Source: CAZLCK01 sp964558235 (lineage in GTDB: Bacteria > Actinomycetota > Coriobacteriia > Coriobacteriales > CADBOM01). Taken from it: a stretch of 52,431 nucleotides of DNA. The translations under genes and the position numbers were made by a program. The DNA is taken from the NCBI GenBank assembly GCA_964558235.1, contig CAZLCK010000005.1, positions 1 to 52,431 on the forward strand. The letters are read 5' to 3'. The notes under the pieces are model-generated. The model ran no database searches, was not told where the DNA came from, and saw only the letters and a program-made list of their open reading frames with translations. Of this stretch, positions 1 through 7,380 are shown piece by piece. Numbering within the stretch: the first letter of the stretch is position 1; every line of letters starts with the position of its first letter.

Positions 1-2
1 CA

Positions 3-122
3 ATAGACACAACTATGCCATATCTTTTAGCTTTCCTATTACTTATCTGTGGAGGTTTAATAAGTACAGCTATCGCAATACGAAGAGCACGTCATAAGAT
101 GAACAAACTACATAAGAGTTAA
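3..122 (+). CDS. C-terminal tail of a membrane-anchored protein (5' end outside window)
   Basis: An open frame enters from the left edge and stops with TAA at 120-122. The visible 39 residues are a short polar stretch, one hydrophobic segment (PYLLAFLLLICGGLISTAIA) and a basic tail rich in Arg, Lys and His. This is the layout of a C-terminal membrane anchor with a cytoplasmic positive tail. It would also fit a sortase sorting signal, but the LPxTG motif, if there is one, lies outside the window. A strong terminator follows about 80 bases downstream, so this is the last gene of its unit. Function cannot be told. Confidence 0.6.
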   Translation: MDTTMPYLLAFLLLICGGLISTAIAIRRARHKMNKLHKS

Positions 123-200
123 GAGTTCGCTAGAAGAAATCGCATGTAGAGATTGAAGTCAAAAGATAGATAAGGGTAAACCAGTAAGGTTTAAATCGAG

Positions 201-270
201 AAAGGGCGGGGAGATCCTCCAATGTCATCGGCTTAAGTTAATGACATTGGGCGATCCCCGCCCTTTTTTG
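201..270 (+). terminator. Rho-independent terminator with long two-part stem
   Basis: Outer arms GGGCGGGGA (204-212) and TCCCCGCCC (255-263) pair perfectly. Inner arms CCAATGTCAT (219-228) and ATGACATTGG (241-250) also pair perfectly, with a 12-base loop. A run of six T follows from 264. It ends the upstream gene and insulates the str operon. Confidence 0.93.
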
Positions 271-497
271 CTGCTGTAATACTGTGAACAATTCGATCTT
301 CTTACCGCTTACCGGTAAAGAAATCAAAAATATAGATACGCCCGGTGGCGTGGTATTTGACTTGCCCCGGTCACGATGGTAATCTTATTCGCTGTGACTT
401 AATGCAAGCGAGGGATTACTGTCTTTATTTTGCATCTAATTTCTCGATGTTTGTGTTTTTAATAAGAAAAGTTTTGAGTAAAAAGAAGGAGTAAGGT
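271..497 (+). promoter_or_regulatory. str operon upstream region
   Basis: The 375 bases between the first gene and rpsL hold no gene. Beyond the terminator at 201-270 there is a perfect 10-base palindrome TTACCGGTAA at 309-318. A small hairpin, ACGCC/GGCGT with loop CGGT, lies at 338-351. The candidate promoter is at 357-385. Bases 335-358 match the rplB leader at 5795-5818 at 20 of 24 positions without gaps. An AT-rich stretch leads into the rpsL ribosome binding site. Confidence 0.5.
357..385 (+). promoter_or_regulatory. candidate sigma-70 type promoter for rpsL-rpsG-fusA
   Basis: TTGACT (357-362), a 17-base spacer and TAATCT (380-385), preceded by TG one base upstream of the -10 (extended -10 form). 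The -35 match is strong and the -10 match is weak. It lies about 110 bases before the rpsL start. No other pair in this region fits better. Confidence 0.4.
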
Positions 498-869
498 TTG
501 CCCACGATAAATCAGCTGGTTCGCAAGGGCCGCGTGAAGACCTACAACAAAAAGAAGAATCTAGCTTTGCAAGCATGTCCACAAAAACGTGGAGTTTGCA
601 CAAGAGTTTTTACAACAACACCAAAAAAGCCTAATTCGGCTCTTCGTAAAGTTGCTCGTGTGAGACTTGTTACTGGCCAAGAGGTTACAGTTTACATCCC
701 AGGTGTGGGACATAATCTCCAAGAGCACTCGATGGTCTTGATTCGTGGTGGTCGTGTTCGCGACCTACCTGGTGTTCGTTATAAGGTTATCCGTGCTGCA
801 CTAGATTGTGCTGCTGTTAACGATAGAAAAAAGGCACGTTCTCGCTATGGTGCAAAAAAGCCTAAATAG
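498..869 (+). CDS. rpsL: 30S ribosomal protein S12
   Basis: S12 sits in the decoding centre of the small subunit and is the classical site of streptomycin resistance. The 123 residues cover the whole family: a basic N-terminus (MPTINQLVRKGR), the TTTPKKPNSALRKVARV loop with its conserved Lys, and the PGVGHNLQEHS loop. The unchanged lysines in PKKPNS and the unaltered RVRDLPGVRY segment predict a streptomycin-sensitive form. The start is TTG at 498, set by AAGGAG at 486-491. It opens the str operon with rpsG and fusA. Confidence 0.98.
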   Translation: MPTINQLVRKGRVKTYNKKKNLALQACPQKRGVCTRVFTTTPKKPNSALRKVARVRLVTGQEVTVYIPGVGHNLQEHSMVLIRGGRVRDLPGVRYKVIRAALDCAAVNDRKKARSRYGAKKPK

Positions 870-882
870 TTTTAGCGAGCAT

Positions 883-910
883 GTAAGCTAAAAGATTTTA
901 GTAGCTTTAC
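883..910 (+). promoter_or_regulatory. hairpin in the rpsL-rpsG spacer, possible S7 leader
   Basis: GTAA-GCT-AAAA pairs with TTTT-AGC-TTAC across a short GAT turn, giving about 11 pairs with small bulges. It lies in the 119-base S12-S7 spacer. In E. coli, S7 represses its operon from the corresponding spacer, so an autoregulatory role is plausible. No S7-specific binding motif was recognised, so the role is inferred from position only. Confidence 0.35.
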
Positions 911-988
911 GTACAAACACTAGCGATTTACAACAAGCAATTCGCATTAGCAAATGTTTTTATAAACAATTAGTAAGGGGATAAATAG

Positions 989-1459
989 ATGCCGCGTCGT
1001 GCTGCTGCTGTCCGCAGAGAGATTATGCCGGATGGCGTTTATAACAACAGACTGGTAACACAGCTCATTAACAAGGTTTTGCTTCACGGCAAGAAGTCAA
1101 AGGCAGAGGCAATTGTTTATGGTGCTTTTGATCTAGTTGAACAAAAGACAGGAAACGACCCACTCTCTGTCTTTAAAAAGGCAATGGAGAATGTTCGTCC
1201 AACACTTGAAGTTAAACCAAAGCGTGTTGGTGGTGCTACATACCAAGTTCCTATGGAGGTCAACTCCCGTCGTGCTACCACACTAGCAATTCGTTGGATT
1301 GTTGACTTTTCGCGCAAGCGTAAGGAAAAGACGATGATCGAGCGCCTAGCAGCGGAGATCATCGATGCATCAAATGGTCAGGGAGCCTCAGTCAAGCGTC
1401 GCGAGGATCTCTACAAGATGGCCGAGTCTAATAGGGCTTTCTCACACTATCGTTGGTAG
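989..1459 (+). CDS. rpsG: 30S ribosomal protein S7
   Basis: S7 is a primary 16S rRNA binder that nucleates assembly of the 30S head and contacts the E-site tRNA. The product is 156 residues, the normal length. It begins MPRRAAAVRREIMPDG and carries the conserved VGGATYQVPMEV and ALAIRWI stretches, ending in a basic, aromatic tail (AFSHYRW). The ATG at 989 follows AAGGGG (975-980). It is the second str gene; fusA starts 20 bases after its stop. Confidence 0.98.
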   Translation: MPRRAAAVRREIMPDGVYNNRLVTQLINKVLLHGKKSKAEAIVYGAFDLVEQKTGNDPLSVFKKAMENVRPTLEVKPKRVGGATYQVPMEVNSRRATTLAIRWIVDFSRKRKEKTMIERLAAEIIDASNGQGASVKRREDLYKMAESNRAFSHYRW

Positions 1460-1479
1460 GAAGTGGATAAAGAGTAAAT

Positions 1480-3567
1480 ATGTCAAAAGTTAATTTAAAT
1501 GTAACTAGAAATATCGGCATCATGGCTCATATTGATGCTGGTAAGACTACAACTACCGAGCGCATTCTTTACTACACCGGAAAGACTCACAAGATTGGTG
1601 AGGTTCATGATGGCGCTGCAACGATGGACTGGATGGAACAAGAGCAGGAGAGAGGTATTACGATCACCTCTGCTGCTACAACATGTTTCTGGAAGGATCA
1701 TCGTATTCAGATCATTGACACCCCAGGCCATGTCGACTTTACCTCTGAAGTAGAGAGGTCTCTTCGTGTTTTGGATGGCGCTGTAACAGTTTTGGATGCT
1801 GTCTCTGGTGTTCAGCCACAAACTGAGACAGTTTGGCGTCAAGCTATCCGTTATGGTGTTCCTATTATCGTCTACGTCAACAAGATGGATAGAGTTGGTG
1901 CTGACTTCTTCCACGCTGTGGAGACGATCTCCGATAGGCTTAATGCTAATCCAGTTGTTATGCAACTTCCTATTGGAGCTGAGGATCACTTTGAAGGTTT
2001 AGTCGACGTCTTGGATATGACAGCATGGCATTTCAATGAAGATGAAAAGGGCATGATCTATCCAAGCCAAGGTGAGATTCCGGCTGAGTATCTTGAGGAT
2101 GCAGAGATGTATCATGAGCAACTCACCGAAGCAGCAGCTGATTTTGATGATGAAGTTATGATGCTAGTTCTAGAGGGAGAAGATGTTCCTGTAGATATGC
2201 TGAAGACTGCGATCAGAAAGGGTTGCTGTGCTGGTAAGCTGACCCCTTGCATCTGCGGTTCTTCTTACAAGAACAAGGGTATCCAAGAGCTACTCGATGC
2301 AATCGTTGATTACTTACCTTCTCCATATGATGTTAAATCGATCGTCGGAACCGATCCTAAGACCGATAAAGAGATCGAGCGCCATGCAGATCCTAAGGAG
2401 CCATTCAGTGCTTTGGCCTTTAAGATCATGGCTGATCCATATGTTGGTAAGCTTACATATATAAGAGTTTATTCTGGAGTCTTAAACGTTGGCTCTTATG
2501 TTTACAATGCTTCTAAAGATAAAAAAGAGCGCATCAGTCGTCTTCTTCAGATGCACTCAAATTCAAGAGAAGATATTGAGCAGTGTCAAGCAGGCGATAT
2601 CTGTGCTGTCGTCGGTTTAAAAAATACTCAGACTGGCGATACTCTTAGCGATGAAGGACATCCAGTAATTCTAGAGTCGATTGATTTTCCTGATCCTGTT
2701 ATTGACGTTGCTATTGAGCCTAAGACTAAAGCTGAGCAGGATAAGCTAACAGTTGCTTTGGCAAAGCTGGCCGAAGAGGATCCGACATTTAGAGTTTCTA
2801 CAAATAATGAGACTGGTCAGACGATCATCGCTGGTATGGGCGAGCTACATCTTGAGATCATTATCGATCGTTTGATGCGTGAGTTTAAGGTTGAAGCTAA
2901 TGTTGGTAAGCCGCAAGTTGCTTATCGTGAAACTGCTGGACATTCTGTAGAGGACGTCACAGGAAAGTTCATGCGTCAGTCTGGTGGTCGTGGACAATAT
3001 GGACATGTTGTTATCGACATGGAGCCACAGACGCCAGGCAAGGGCTATGAGTTTGTTAATGCTATTGTTGGTGGTGCGATTCCTAAGGAATACATACCTT
3101 CTGTTGATAAGGGAATCCAGGAGGCTCTTGAGAGCGGCGTTATGGCTGGATTTCCAACTGTTGATATCAAGGTCACTTTAAAAGACGGTTCATATCACGA
3201 GGTCGACTCCTCAGAGGCCGCCTTTAAGATCGCTGGTTCAATGGCTATTAAAGAGGCACTTCGTAAATCTGATCCTATCTTGCTAGAGCCATACATGGCT
3301 GTTGAGGTCGAGACTCCAGCAGATTATATGGGTGATGTTATGGGTAGTCTCTCCTCAAAGCGTGGACAAATACAGGGTATGGATGATCGTGCAAATGCCA
3401 AGGTTGTTAAGGCAAATGTTCCTCTCTCTGAGATGTTTGGTTATGCAACCGACCTTAGATCATTTACTCAAGGACGTGCATCTTTCACGATGCAATTCAA
3501 GTCCTATGAGCCTGTACCAAAAAATATTGCAGATGAGATAGTTGCAAAGAATTCTTCTGCACAGTAG
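1480..3567 (+). CDS. fusA: translation elongation factor G
   Basis: This GTPase drives tRNA-mRNA translocation and, with ribosome recycling factor, splits ribosomes. At 695 residues it has the full five-domain layout. The P-loop is AHIDAGKTTTTERIL near residue 17, the switch II segment is DTPGHVDFTSEVERSL, and the base-recognition motif is NKMD near 136. Domain IV (GGRGQYGHVVIDMEP) and a domain V of the usual form follow. It ends the str group. The next gene is rpsJ, so the usual tuf gene between fusA and rpsJ is missing here. Confidence 0.98.
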   Translation: MSKVNLNVTRNIGIMAHIDAGKTTTTERILYYTGKTHKIGEVHDGAATMDWMEQEQERGITITSAATTCFWKDHRIQIIDTPGHVDFTSEVERSLRVLDGAVTVLDAVSGVQPQTETVWRQAIRYGVPIIVYVNKMDRVGADFFHAVETISDRLNANPVVMQLPIGAEDHFEGLVDVLDMTAWHFNEDEKGMIYPSQGEIPAEYLEDAEMYHEQLTEAAADFDDEVMMLVLEGEDVPVDMLKTAIRKGCCAGKLTPCICGSSYKNKGIQELLDAIVDYLPSPYDVKSIVGTDPKTDKEIERHADPKEPFSALAFKIMADPYVGKLTYIRVYSGVLNVGSYVYNASKDKKERISRLLQMHSNSREDIEQCQAGDICAVVGLKNTQTGDTLSDEGHPVILESIDFPDPVIDVAIEPKTKAEQDKLTVALAKLAEEDPTFRVSTNNETGQTIIAGMGELHLEIIIDRLMREFKVEANVGKPQVAYRETAGHSVEDVTGKFMRQSGGRGQYGHVVIDMEPQTPGKGYEFVNAIVGGAIPKEYIPSVDKGIQEALESGVMAGFPTVDIKVTLKDGSYHEVDSSEAAFKIAGSMAIKEALRKSDPILLEPYMAVEVETPADYMGDVMGSLSSKRGQIQGMDDRANAKVVKANVPLSEMFGYATDLRSFTQGRASFTMQFKSYEPVPKNIADEIVAKNSSAQ

Positions 3568-3649
3568 GTATTGCGTAAGAGAAATTAGAATTTTTCTGGA
3601 CGATATTCAAGGTAAAAATCGCTCCGGTGAATTATGGAGGTAGTTTAAG

Positions 3650-3958
3650 TTGGCAACCCAAAAGATTAGGATTCGGCTCAAAGGATACGATCATGAGATC
3701 GTTGATAAGTCGACTCAGCTCATAGTTGAGACTGCGATTAAGACCGGCGCTAAAGTTTCTGGTCCTATTCCTCTACCGACTGAGCGTAATATCTACTGCG
3801 TTATTCGTTCACCACACGTTAACAAAGACAGTAGAGAAGAGTTTGAGATGCGCACTCATAAGCGTCTTATTGACATTCTTGAGCCAACTCCATCAACTGT
3901 TGATTCAATGATGCGTCTTGATCTTCCAGCTGGTGTAGATATCGAGATCAAGCTATAA
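3650..3958 (+). CDS. rpsJ: 30S ribosomal protein S10
   Basis: S10 belongs to the 30S head and is also the NusE transcription antitermination partner of NusB. The 102 residues match the family: MATQKIRIRLKGYDHEIVD at the start, GPIPLPTERNIYCV in the loop, and HKRLIDILEPTPSTVDSMMRL near the end. The start is TTG at 3650 with a good GGAGG about ten bases upstream. It is followed by a 142-base structured spacer and not directly by rplC. Confidence 0.97.
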   Translation: MATQKIRIRLKGYDHEIVDKSTQLIVETAIKTGAKVSGPIPLPTERNIYCVIRSPHVNKDSREEFEMRTHKRLIDILEPTPSTVDSMMRLDLPAGVDIEIKL

Positions 3959-3961
3959 AAA

Positions 3962-4080
3962 TTAGCTTTTACCGTAGAGGACTTATCCAATATAAGGATG
4001 GGTCTTTTACGCTAAGCATATAGGGGTGGTCCTCTGAGGGAGGCACAAAAGGGTGCCGAAATACAAGGGCTCATGACCAC
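3962..4080 (+). promoter_or_regulatory. two-hairpin leader between S10 and L3
   Basis: Two nested structures fill most of this spacer. The first has outer arms TTAGC/GCTAA around a nine-pair stem, GACTTATCC with GGATGGGTC, closed by an AATATAA loop and including two G-U pairs. The second has outer arms GTGGTC (4026-4031) and GACCAC (4075-4080) around GGCAC/GTGCC (4042-4046 and 4053-4057). It ends 20 bases before the L3 start. This looks like a ribosomal-protein-binding leader placed inside the S10 operon. The ligand protein is unknown. Confidence 0.5.
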
Positions 4081-4100
4081 ATGGAAGCAAGGAAATAGAT

Positions 4101-4721
4101 ATGGCGAATATGATTTTGGGTCGAAAGCTTGGGATGACTCAGGTCTTTGATGACGAGGATAGAGTAGTTCCTGTAACCGTTATCGAAGCCGGACCATGTG
4201 TTGTCTCTCAGATTAAGACCAAACAGACCGATGGCTATGAGGCAATCCAGATTGGATTTGGCGATATCCGCGAGAAGCTTGTTAACAAGCCATTGGCTGG
4301 CCACTTCGCAAAGGCTGGAGTAAAGCCAATGCGCTATCTTCGCGAGGTTAGGGTAGATGACGCATCTGCTCATGAGCTTGGCGAGGTTATTACAGTAGAT
4401 ATCTTTAGCGAGACCGAGAAAGTCAATGTGACTGGTACATCGAAGGGTAAAGGTTTTGCTGGAGTTATCAAACGCCATGGTTTTGGTGGAGGTCCTGGTG
4501 GACATGGTTCTCACTTCCATCGTGCTCCAGGTTCTATTGGACAATGCGCTTATCCTTCGCGTGTTTTTAAAGGCGTTAGAATGGCAGGTCATATGGGTGA
4601 CGAGCGAGTTACTGTTCGCAATTTAAAGGTCGTCCGTGTTGACTCAGAGCATAATGTATTACTAGTTAAGGGCGCAGTTCCAGGCGCGAACAATGGTTTG
4701 GTGATGATCCGCGAGGCATAA
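4101..4721 (+). CDS. rplC: 50S ribosomal protein L3
   Basis: L3 initiates 50S assembly and reaches towards the peptidyl transferase centre through its central loop. The 206-residue product begins MILGRKLGMTQVFDDEDRVV. It has the glycine-rich loop RHGFGGGPGGHGSHFHRAPG containing the Gln/His methylation region, and the family segment MAGHMGDERVTVRNL. The ATG at 4101 has AAGGAAA upstream. rplD follows after 49 bases. Confidence 0.98.
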   Translation: MANMILGRKLGMTQVFDDEDRVVPVTVIEAGPCVVSQIKTKQTDGYEAIQIGFGDIREKLVNKPLAGHFAKAGVKPMRYLREVRVDDASAHELGEVITVDIFSETEKVNVTGTSKGKGFAGVIKRHGFGGGPGGHGSHFHRAPGSIGQCAYPSRVFKGVRMAGHMGDERVTVRNLKVVRVDSEHNVLLVKGAVPGANNGLVMIREA

Positions 4722-4770
4722 ATTTGTCTTAAAAGCTAGGATCTACTAAAGCCAAAAGGAGCGAAAATCA

Positions 4771-5394
4771 ATGGCAAAAATTGATATTTATAACCAGGAG
4801 GGCAAGAAGATCGATGACGTTACTCTCTCTGAGAACGTCTTTGGTATCGAGCCTAATGTTCATGTAATGCATGAAGTTTGTCGTGCCTATCTTGCATCTT
4901 TGCGTCAGGGCACTCATCAAACAAAGACCCGCGGCAAGGTCCGTGGTGGTGGCAGCAAGCCATGGCGTCAAAAGGGAACTGGGCGTGCAAGACAGGGTAC
5001 AATTCGTGCGCCTCAATGGAGAGGTGGAGGAACTGTCTTTGGGCCACATCCTCGCAGTTATGATTTCAAAGTTCCTCGCAAGGTTGTAAAGCTTGCTATG
5101 AGATCTGCACTCTCTGCAAAGTATATTGATGATGAGATTCGTGTTGTTGACTCTTTGGAATTTGAGAATCCTCGCACTAAAGATGCGGTTAAGTTTCTAA
5201 AGGCAATGAATATCGAAGGTAAGACTACTTTGGTTATTGACGATGAGGATTACAACACCTATCTATCATTTAGAAACATCCCAGGTCTTAAGATTATTGG
5301 TATGAGACAATCCAATACTTATGATTTGATTAATAACAAGAACTTGATTTTTACATTGTCAGCTGTCAAGTACATCGAGGAGGTGCTCGCCTAA
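4771..5394 (+). CDS. rplD: 50S ribosomal protein L4
   Basis: L4 lines the nascent peptide exit tunnel. In many bacteria it represses its own S10 operon. The 207 residues include the extended tunnel loop (residues about 50-100) with KTRGKVRGGGSKPWRQKGTG and RQGTIRAPQWRGGG. The globular domain ends in the usual YIEEVLA helix. AAAGGAG (4755-4761) precedes the start. Its stop shares one base with the rplW start (TAATG), which suggests translational coupling. Confidence 0.98.
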   Translation: MAKIDIYNQEGKKIDDVTLSENVFGIEPNVHVMHEVCRAYLASLRQGTHQTKTRGKVRGGGSKPWRQKGTGRARQGTIRAPQWRGGGTVFGPHPRSYDFKVPRKVVKLAMRSALSAKYIDDEIRVVDSLEFENPRTKDAVKFLKAMNIEGKTTLVIDDEDYNTYLSFRNIPGLKIIGMRQSNTYDLINNKNLIFTLSAVKYIEEVLA

Positions 5395-5684
5395 TGAATA
5401 AGGATCCCCGTGAGGTGATCATTCGCCCAATTATTACTGAGCGTTCATTTGATCAAATCGAAAACGAAAATCGTTACACCTTCGAGGTGGCGAAGACCTC
5501 CAACAAGATCGAGATTGCTAATGCAATACATGAGATCTTTGATGTACGTGTAGTCTCTGTCAAAACAATGAATGTTAAATCAAAGCCAAAGCGTGTCAGA
5601 TACGCTCTTGGTAGGACAAGAACTTGGAAAAAAGCAATCGTTAAGCTTGCTGAGGGCGATACAATCGACCTCTATTCCAACTAA
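5394..5684 (+). CDS. rplW: 50S ribosomal protein L23
   Basis: L23 sits at the tunnel exit and docks trigger factor and SRP. The 96 residues carry VIIRPIITERSFDQIE near the N-terminus, a central loop, and the C-terminal RTRTWKKAIVKLAEGDTIDL. The start overlaps the rplD stop by one base. An intrinsic terminator lies 19 bases after its stop, so this gene ends a sub-operon. Confidence 0.97.
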   Translation: MNKDPREVIIRPIITERSFDQIENENRYTFEVAKTSNKIEIANAIHEIFDVRVVSVKTMNVKSKPKRVRYALGRTRTWKKAIVKLAEGDTIDLYSN

Positions 5685-5702
5685 GGTAAATAAGTAGAAT
5701 TG

Positions 5703-5738
5703 CCTGGCCGGCCTAAAACTACCGGTCAGGTTTTTTAT
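5703..5738 (+). terminator. Rho-independent terminator inside the S10 operon (L23/L2 junction)
   Basis: CCTGGCCGG (5703-5711) pairs with CCGGTCAGG (5722-5730) with one G-U pair and a ten-base loop, followed by six T (5731-5736). It splits rplC-rplD-rplW from rplB onward. It may be a true end or an attenuator that lowers readthrough. Confidence 0.88.
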
Positions 5739-5780
5739 CTGCCTTGATGAGCTTAAGGTAAGGTAAAGTCTTGATCTGTT

Positions 5781-5871
5781 GTGCGTGTGATATGGATACG
5801 CACGGAGCCGTGGTAGTTCGGAGTCAGAGGTGTCCAAGACTAAAAAGTAGTCGAGAAACTCCCATGGACAC
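5781..5871 (+). promoter_or_regulatory. structured leader upstream of rplB
   Basis: Three stems occur in the 220-base spacer after the terminator. GTGCGT (5781-5786) pairs with ACGCAC (5798-5803). GTGTCCA (5830-5836) pairs with TGGACAC (5865-5871). Inside the latter, GACTA (5838-5842) pairs with TAGTC (5848-5852). Bases 5795-5818 match the rpsL upstream region at 20 of 24 positions. TTGATC at 5771 could be a -35 box, but no well-spaced -10 was found. Confidence 0.5.
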
Positions 5872-5904
5872 TTTGGGCCATCGAATACTAACTAAGGAGA
5901 TGAT

Positions 5905-6735
5905 ATGGGAGTCAAGCAATATAAGCCGACTTCACCGGGACGTCGTTTTCAGTCTGTCTCTGATTTTGCTGAGATCACCAGATCTAAGCCCGAGAAGTCT
6001 CTAGTTACTGCTTTGCCAAAGAAAGCTGGGCGTAACAACAATGGCCGCATTACCTGTAGACATAAAGGTGGCGGACATAAAAGACAATACAGAGTTATTG
6101 ATTTTAAGCGTAATAAAGATGGTGTACCTGCAAAGGTTGCTACTATTGAGTACGATCCGAATCGTTCTTCAAGAATTGCGCTATTGCACTATGCAGATGG
6201 TGCTAAGGCATATATCCTTCATCCAAAGGGTCTAAAAGTTGGAGATGTTGTTACTAGTGGTACTGGTTCTGATATCAAGCCAGGATGCGCTTTAGCACTT
6301 GCTGATATCCCAGTTGGTACTCTAGTTCATGCCGTTGAACTTCAGCCTGGTAGAGGAGCTGCGATGGCACGCTCTGCTGGAACCTCTGTTCAGCTAATGG
6401 GTAAAGAAGGAAAGTATGCAATACTTCGTCTTCCATCCTCAGAGATGAGACGTGTTCTTCTAACTTGTAGAGCTACTGTTGGTGAGGTTGGAAATGCTGA
6501 GCATTCCAACATCAAGGTTGGTAAGGCCGGTAGATCTCGTTGGGCTGGTATCCGTCCAACCGTTCGCGGTACTGTCATGAACCCAGTCGATCACCCGCAC
6601 GGTGGTGGTGAGGGCAAGAACAAATCTGCTGGACGTCATCCTGTTACACCTTGGGGTAAGCCAACCAAGGGTCATCGTACCAGAAATAAGAAGAAGGCAT
6701 CTTCGAAGCTTATCATCCGTCGTCGCAATAAATAA
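5905..6735 (+). CDS. rplB: 50S ribosomal protein L2
   Basis: L2 is a core 23S rRNA binder needed for subunit joining and peptidyl transfer. The 276 residues show the OB-like N-terminal half with TCRHKGGGHKRQYRVIDF, then the SH3-like half. The invariant loop MNPVDHPHGGGEGKN, with the functionally important His, lies near residue 225. The C-terminus is basic and disordered. ATG 5905 is set by AAGGAG (5894-5899). It opens the second part of the S10 operon after a terminator and structured leader. Confidence 0.98.
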   Translation: MGVKQYKPTSPGRRFQSVSDFAEITRSKPEKSLVTALPKKAGRNNNGRITCRHKGGGHKRQYRVIDFKRNKDGVPAKVATIEYDPNRSSRIALLHYADGAKAYILHPKGLKVGDVVTSGTGSDIKPGCALALADIPVGTLVHAVELQPGRGAAMARSAGTSVQLMGKEGKYAILRLPSSEMRRVLLTCRATVGEVGNAEHSNIKVGKAGRSRWAGIRPTVRGTVMNPVDHPHGGGEGKNKSAGRHPVTPWGKPTKGHRTRNKKKASSKLIIRRRNK

Positions 6736-6771
6736 TTAGGCGAATATCACTATAAGAATTGGAGAACAATA

Positions 6772-7038
6772 GTGAGCAGAAGTTTAAAGAAAGGACCTTA
6801 TGTGGAGCCAAGGCTTCTTAGCCGTATCTCTGCTATGAATGAGTCTGGAACCAAGGATGTCGTAAAGACCTGGTCTCGTTCTTCAACCATCTTCCCAGAG
6901 ATGGTAGGTCACACCATCGCTGTTCATGATGGTAGAAAGCATGTTCCTGTATATGTTACAGAGTCCATGGTTGGTCATAAGCTTGGAGAGTTCGCTCCTA
7001 CTAGAACCTATCGTGGATATAAGAAGGAGGGCAAGTAG
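6772..7038 (+). CDS. rpsS: 30S ribosomal protein S19
   Basis: S19 lies in the 30S head and contacts S13 and the A-site finger. The 88 residues include MSRSLKKGPYVEPRLL at the start and the conserved GHTIAVHDGRKHVPVYVTESMV segment split over two strands, then the basic C-terminus RTYRGYKKEGK. The start is GTG at 6772 with GGAG at 6761-6764. The rplV start follows its stop without a gap. Confidence 0.97.
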   Translation: MSRSLKKGPYVEPRLLSRISAMNESGTKDVVKTWSRSSTIFPEMVGHTIAVHDGRKHVPVYVTESMVGHKLGEFAPTRTYRGYKKEGK

Positions 7039-7377
7039 ATGGAGGCATATGCAATCGCTCGCTACATCAGAATCTCTCCTCGCAAGGTTAGAAGTGTTGT
7101 CGACCTTATCAGGGGCAAAGATGTTGAGGCTGCACGCGAGATTCTAGCATTTTGCGATCGTGATGCTGCTGAGCCAGTTCTTAAATGTCTAAACAGCGCT
7201 GTTTCCAATGCTGCTCAGGCTGGAATCCCTACGGCTGGACTCTACGTTAAGACCACTTATGTGGATGAGGGACCAACGATGAAAAGGATTCGCCCTCGCG
7301 CAAGAGGAAGTGCCTCTAGAATCCGTAAGCGTTCTAGTCATATTACGGTCAAAGTCGCTCCGAGAGGGGAGGAGTAA
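7039..7377 (+). CDS. rplV: 50S ribosomal protein L22
   Basis: L22 spans the 50S subunit and its beta hairpin lines the exit tunnel near the macrolide site. The 112 residues contain YIRISPRKVRSVVDLIRGK at the start and the tunnel hairpin TMKRIRPRARGSASRI near residue 85. It is immediately adjacent to rpsS, whose 3' end provides the AAGGAGG ribosome binding site. rpsC follows after three bases. Confidence 0.97.
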   Translation: MEAYAIARYIRISPRKVRSVVDLIRGKDVEAAREILAFCDRDAAEPVLKCLNSAVSNAAQAGIPTAGLYVKTTYVDEGPTMKRIRPRARGSASRIRKRSSHITVKVAPRGEE

Positions 7378-7380
7378 TCG

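Noticed and set aside
1495..1989. Open frame of about 164 codons on the minus strand inside fusA
   Set aside because: It lies fully inside a clear EF-G gene, has no ribosome binding site and no family features; it is a reading-frame shadow.
4071..4592. Minus-strand open frame overlapping rplC
   Set aside because: Low-complexity shadow of the L3 coding sequence.
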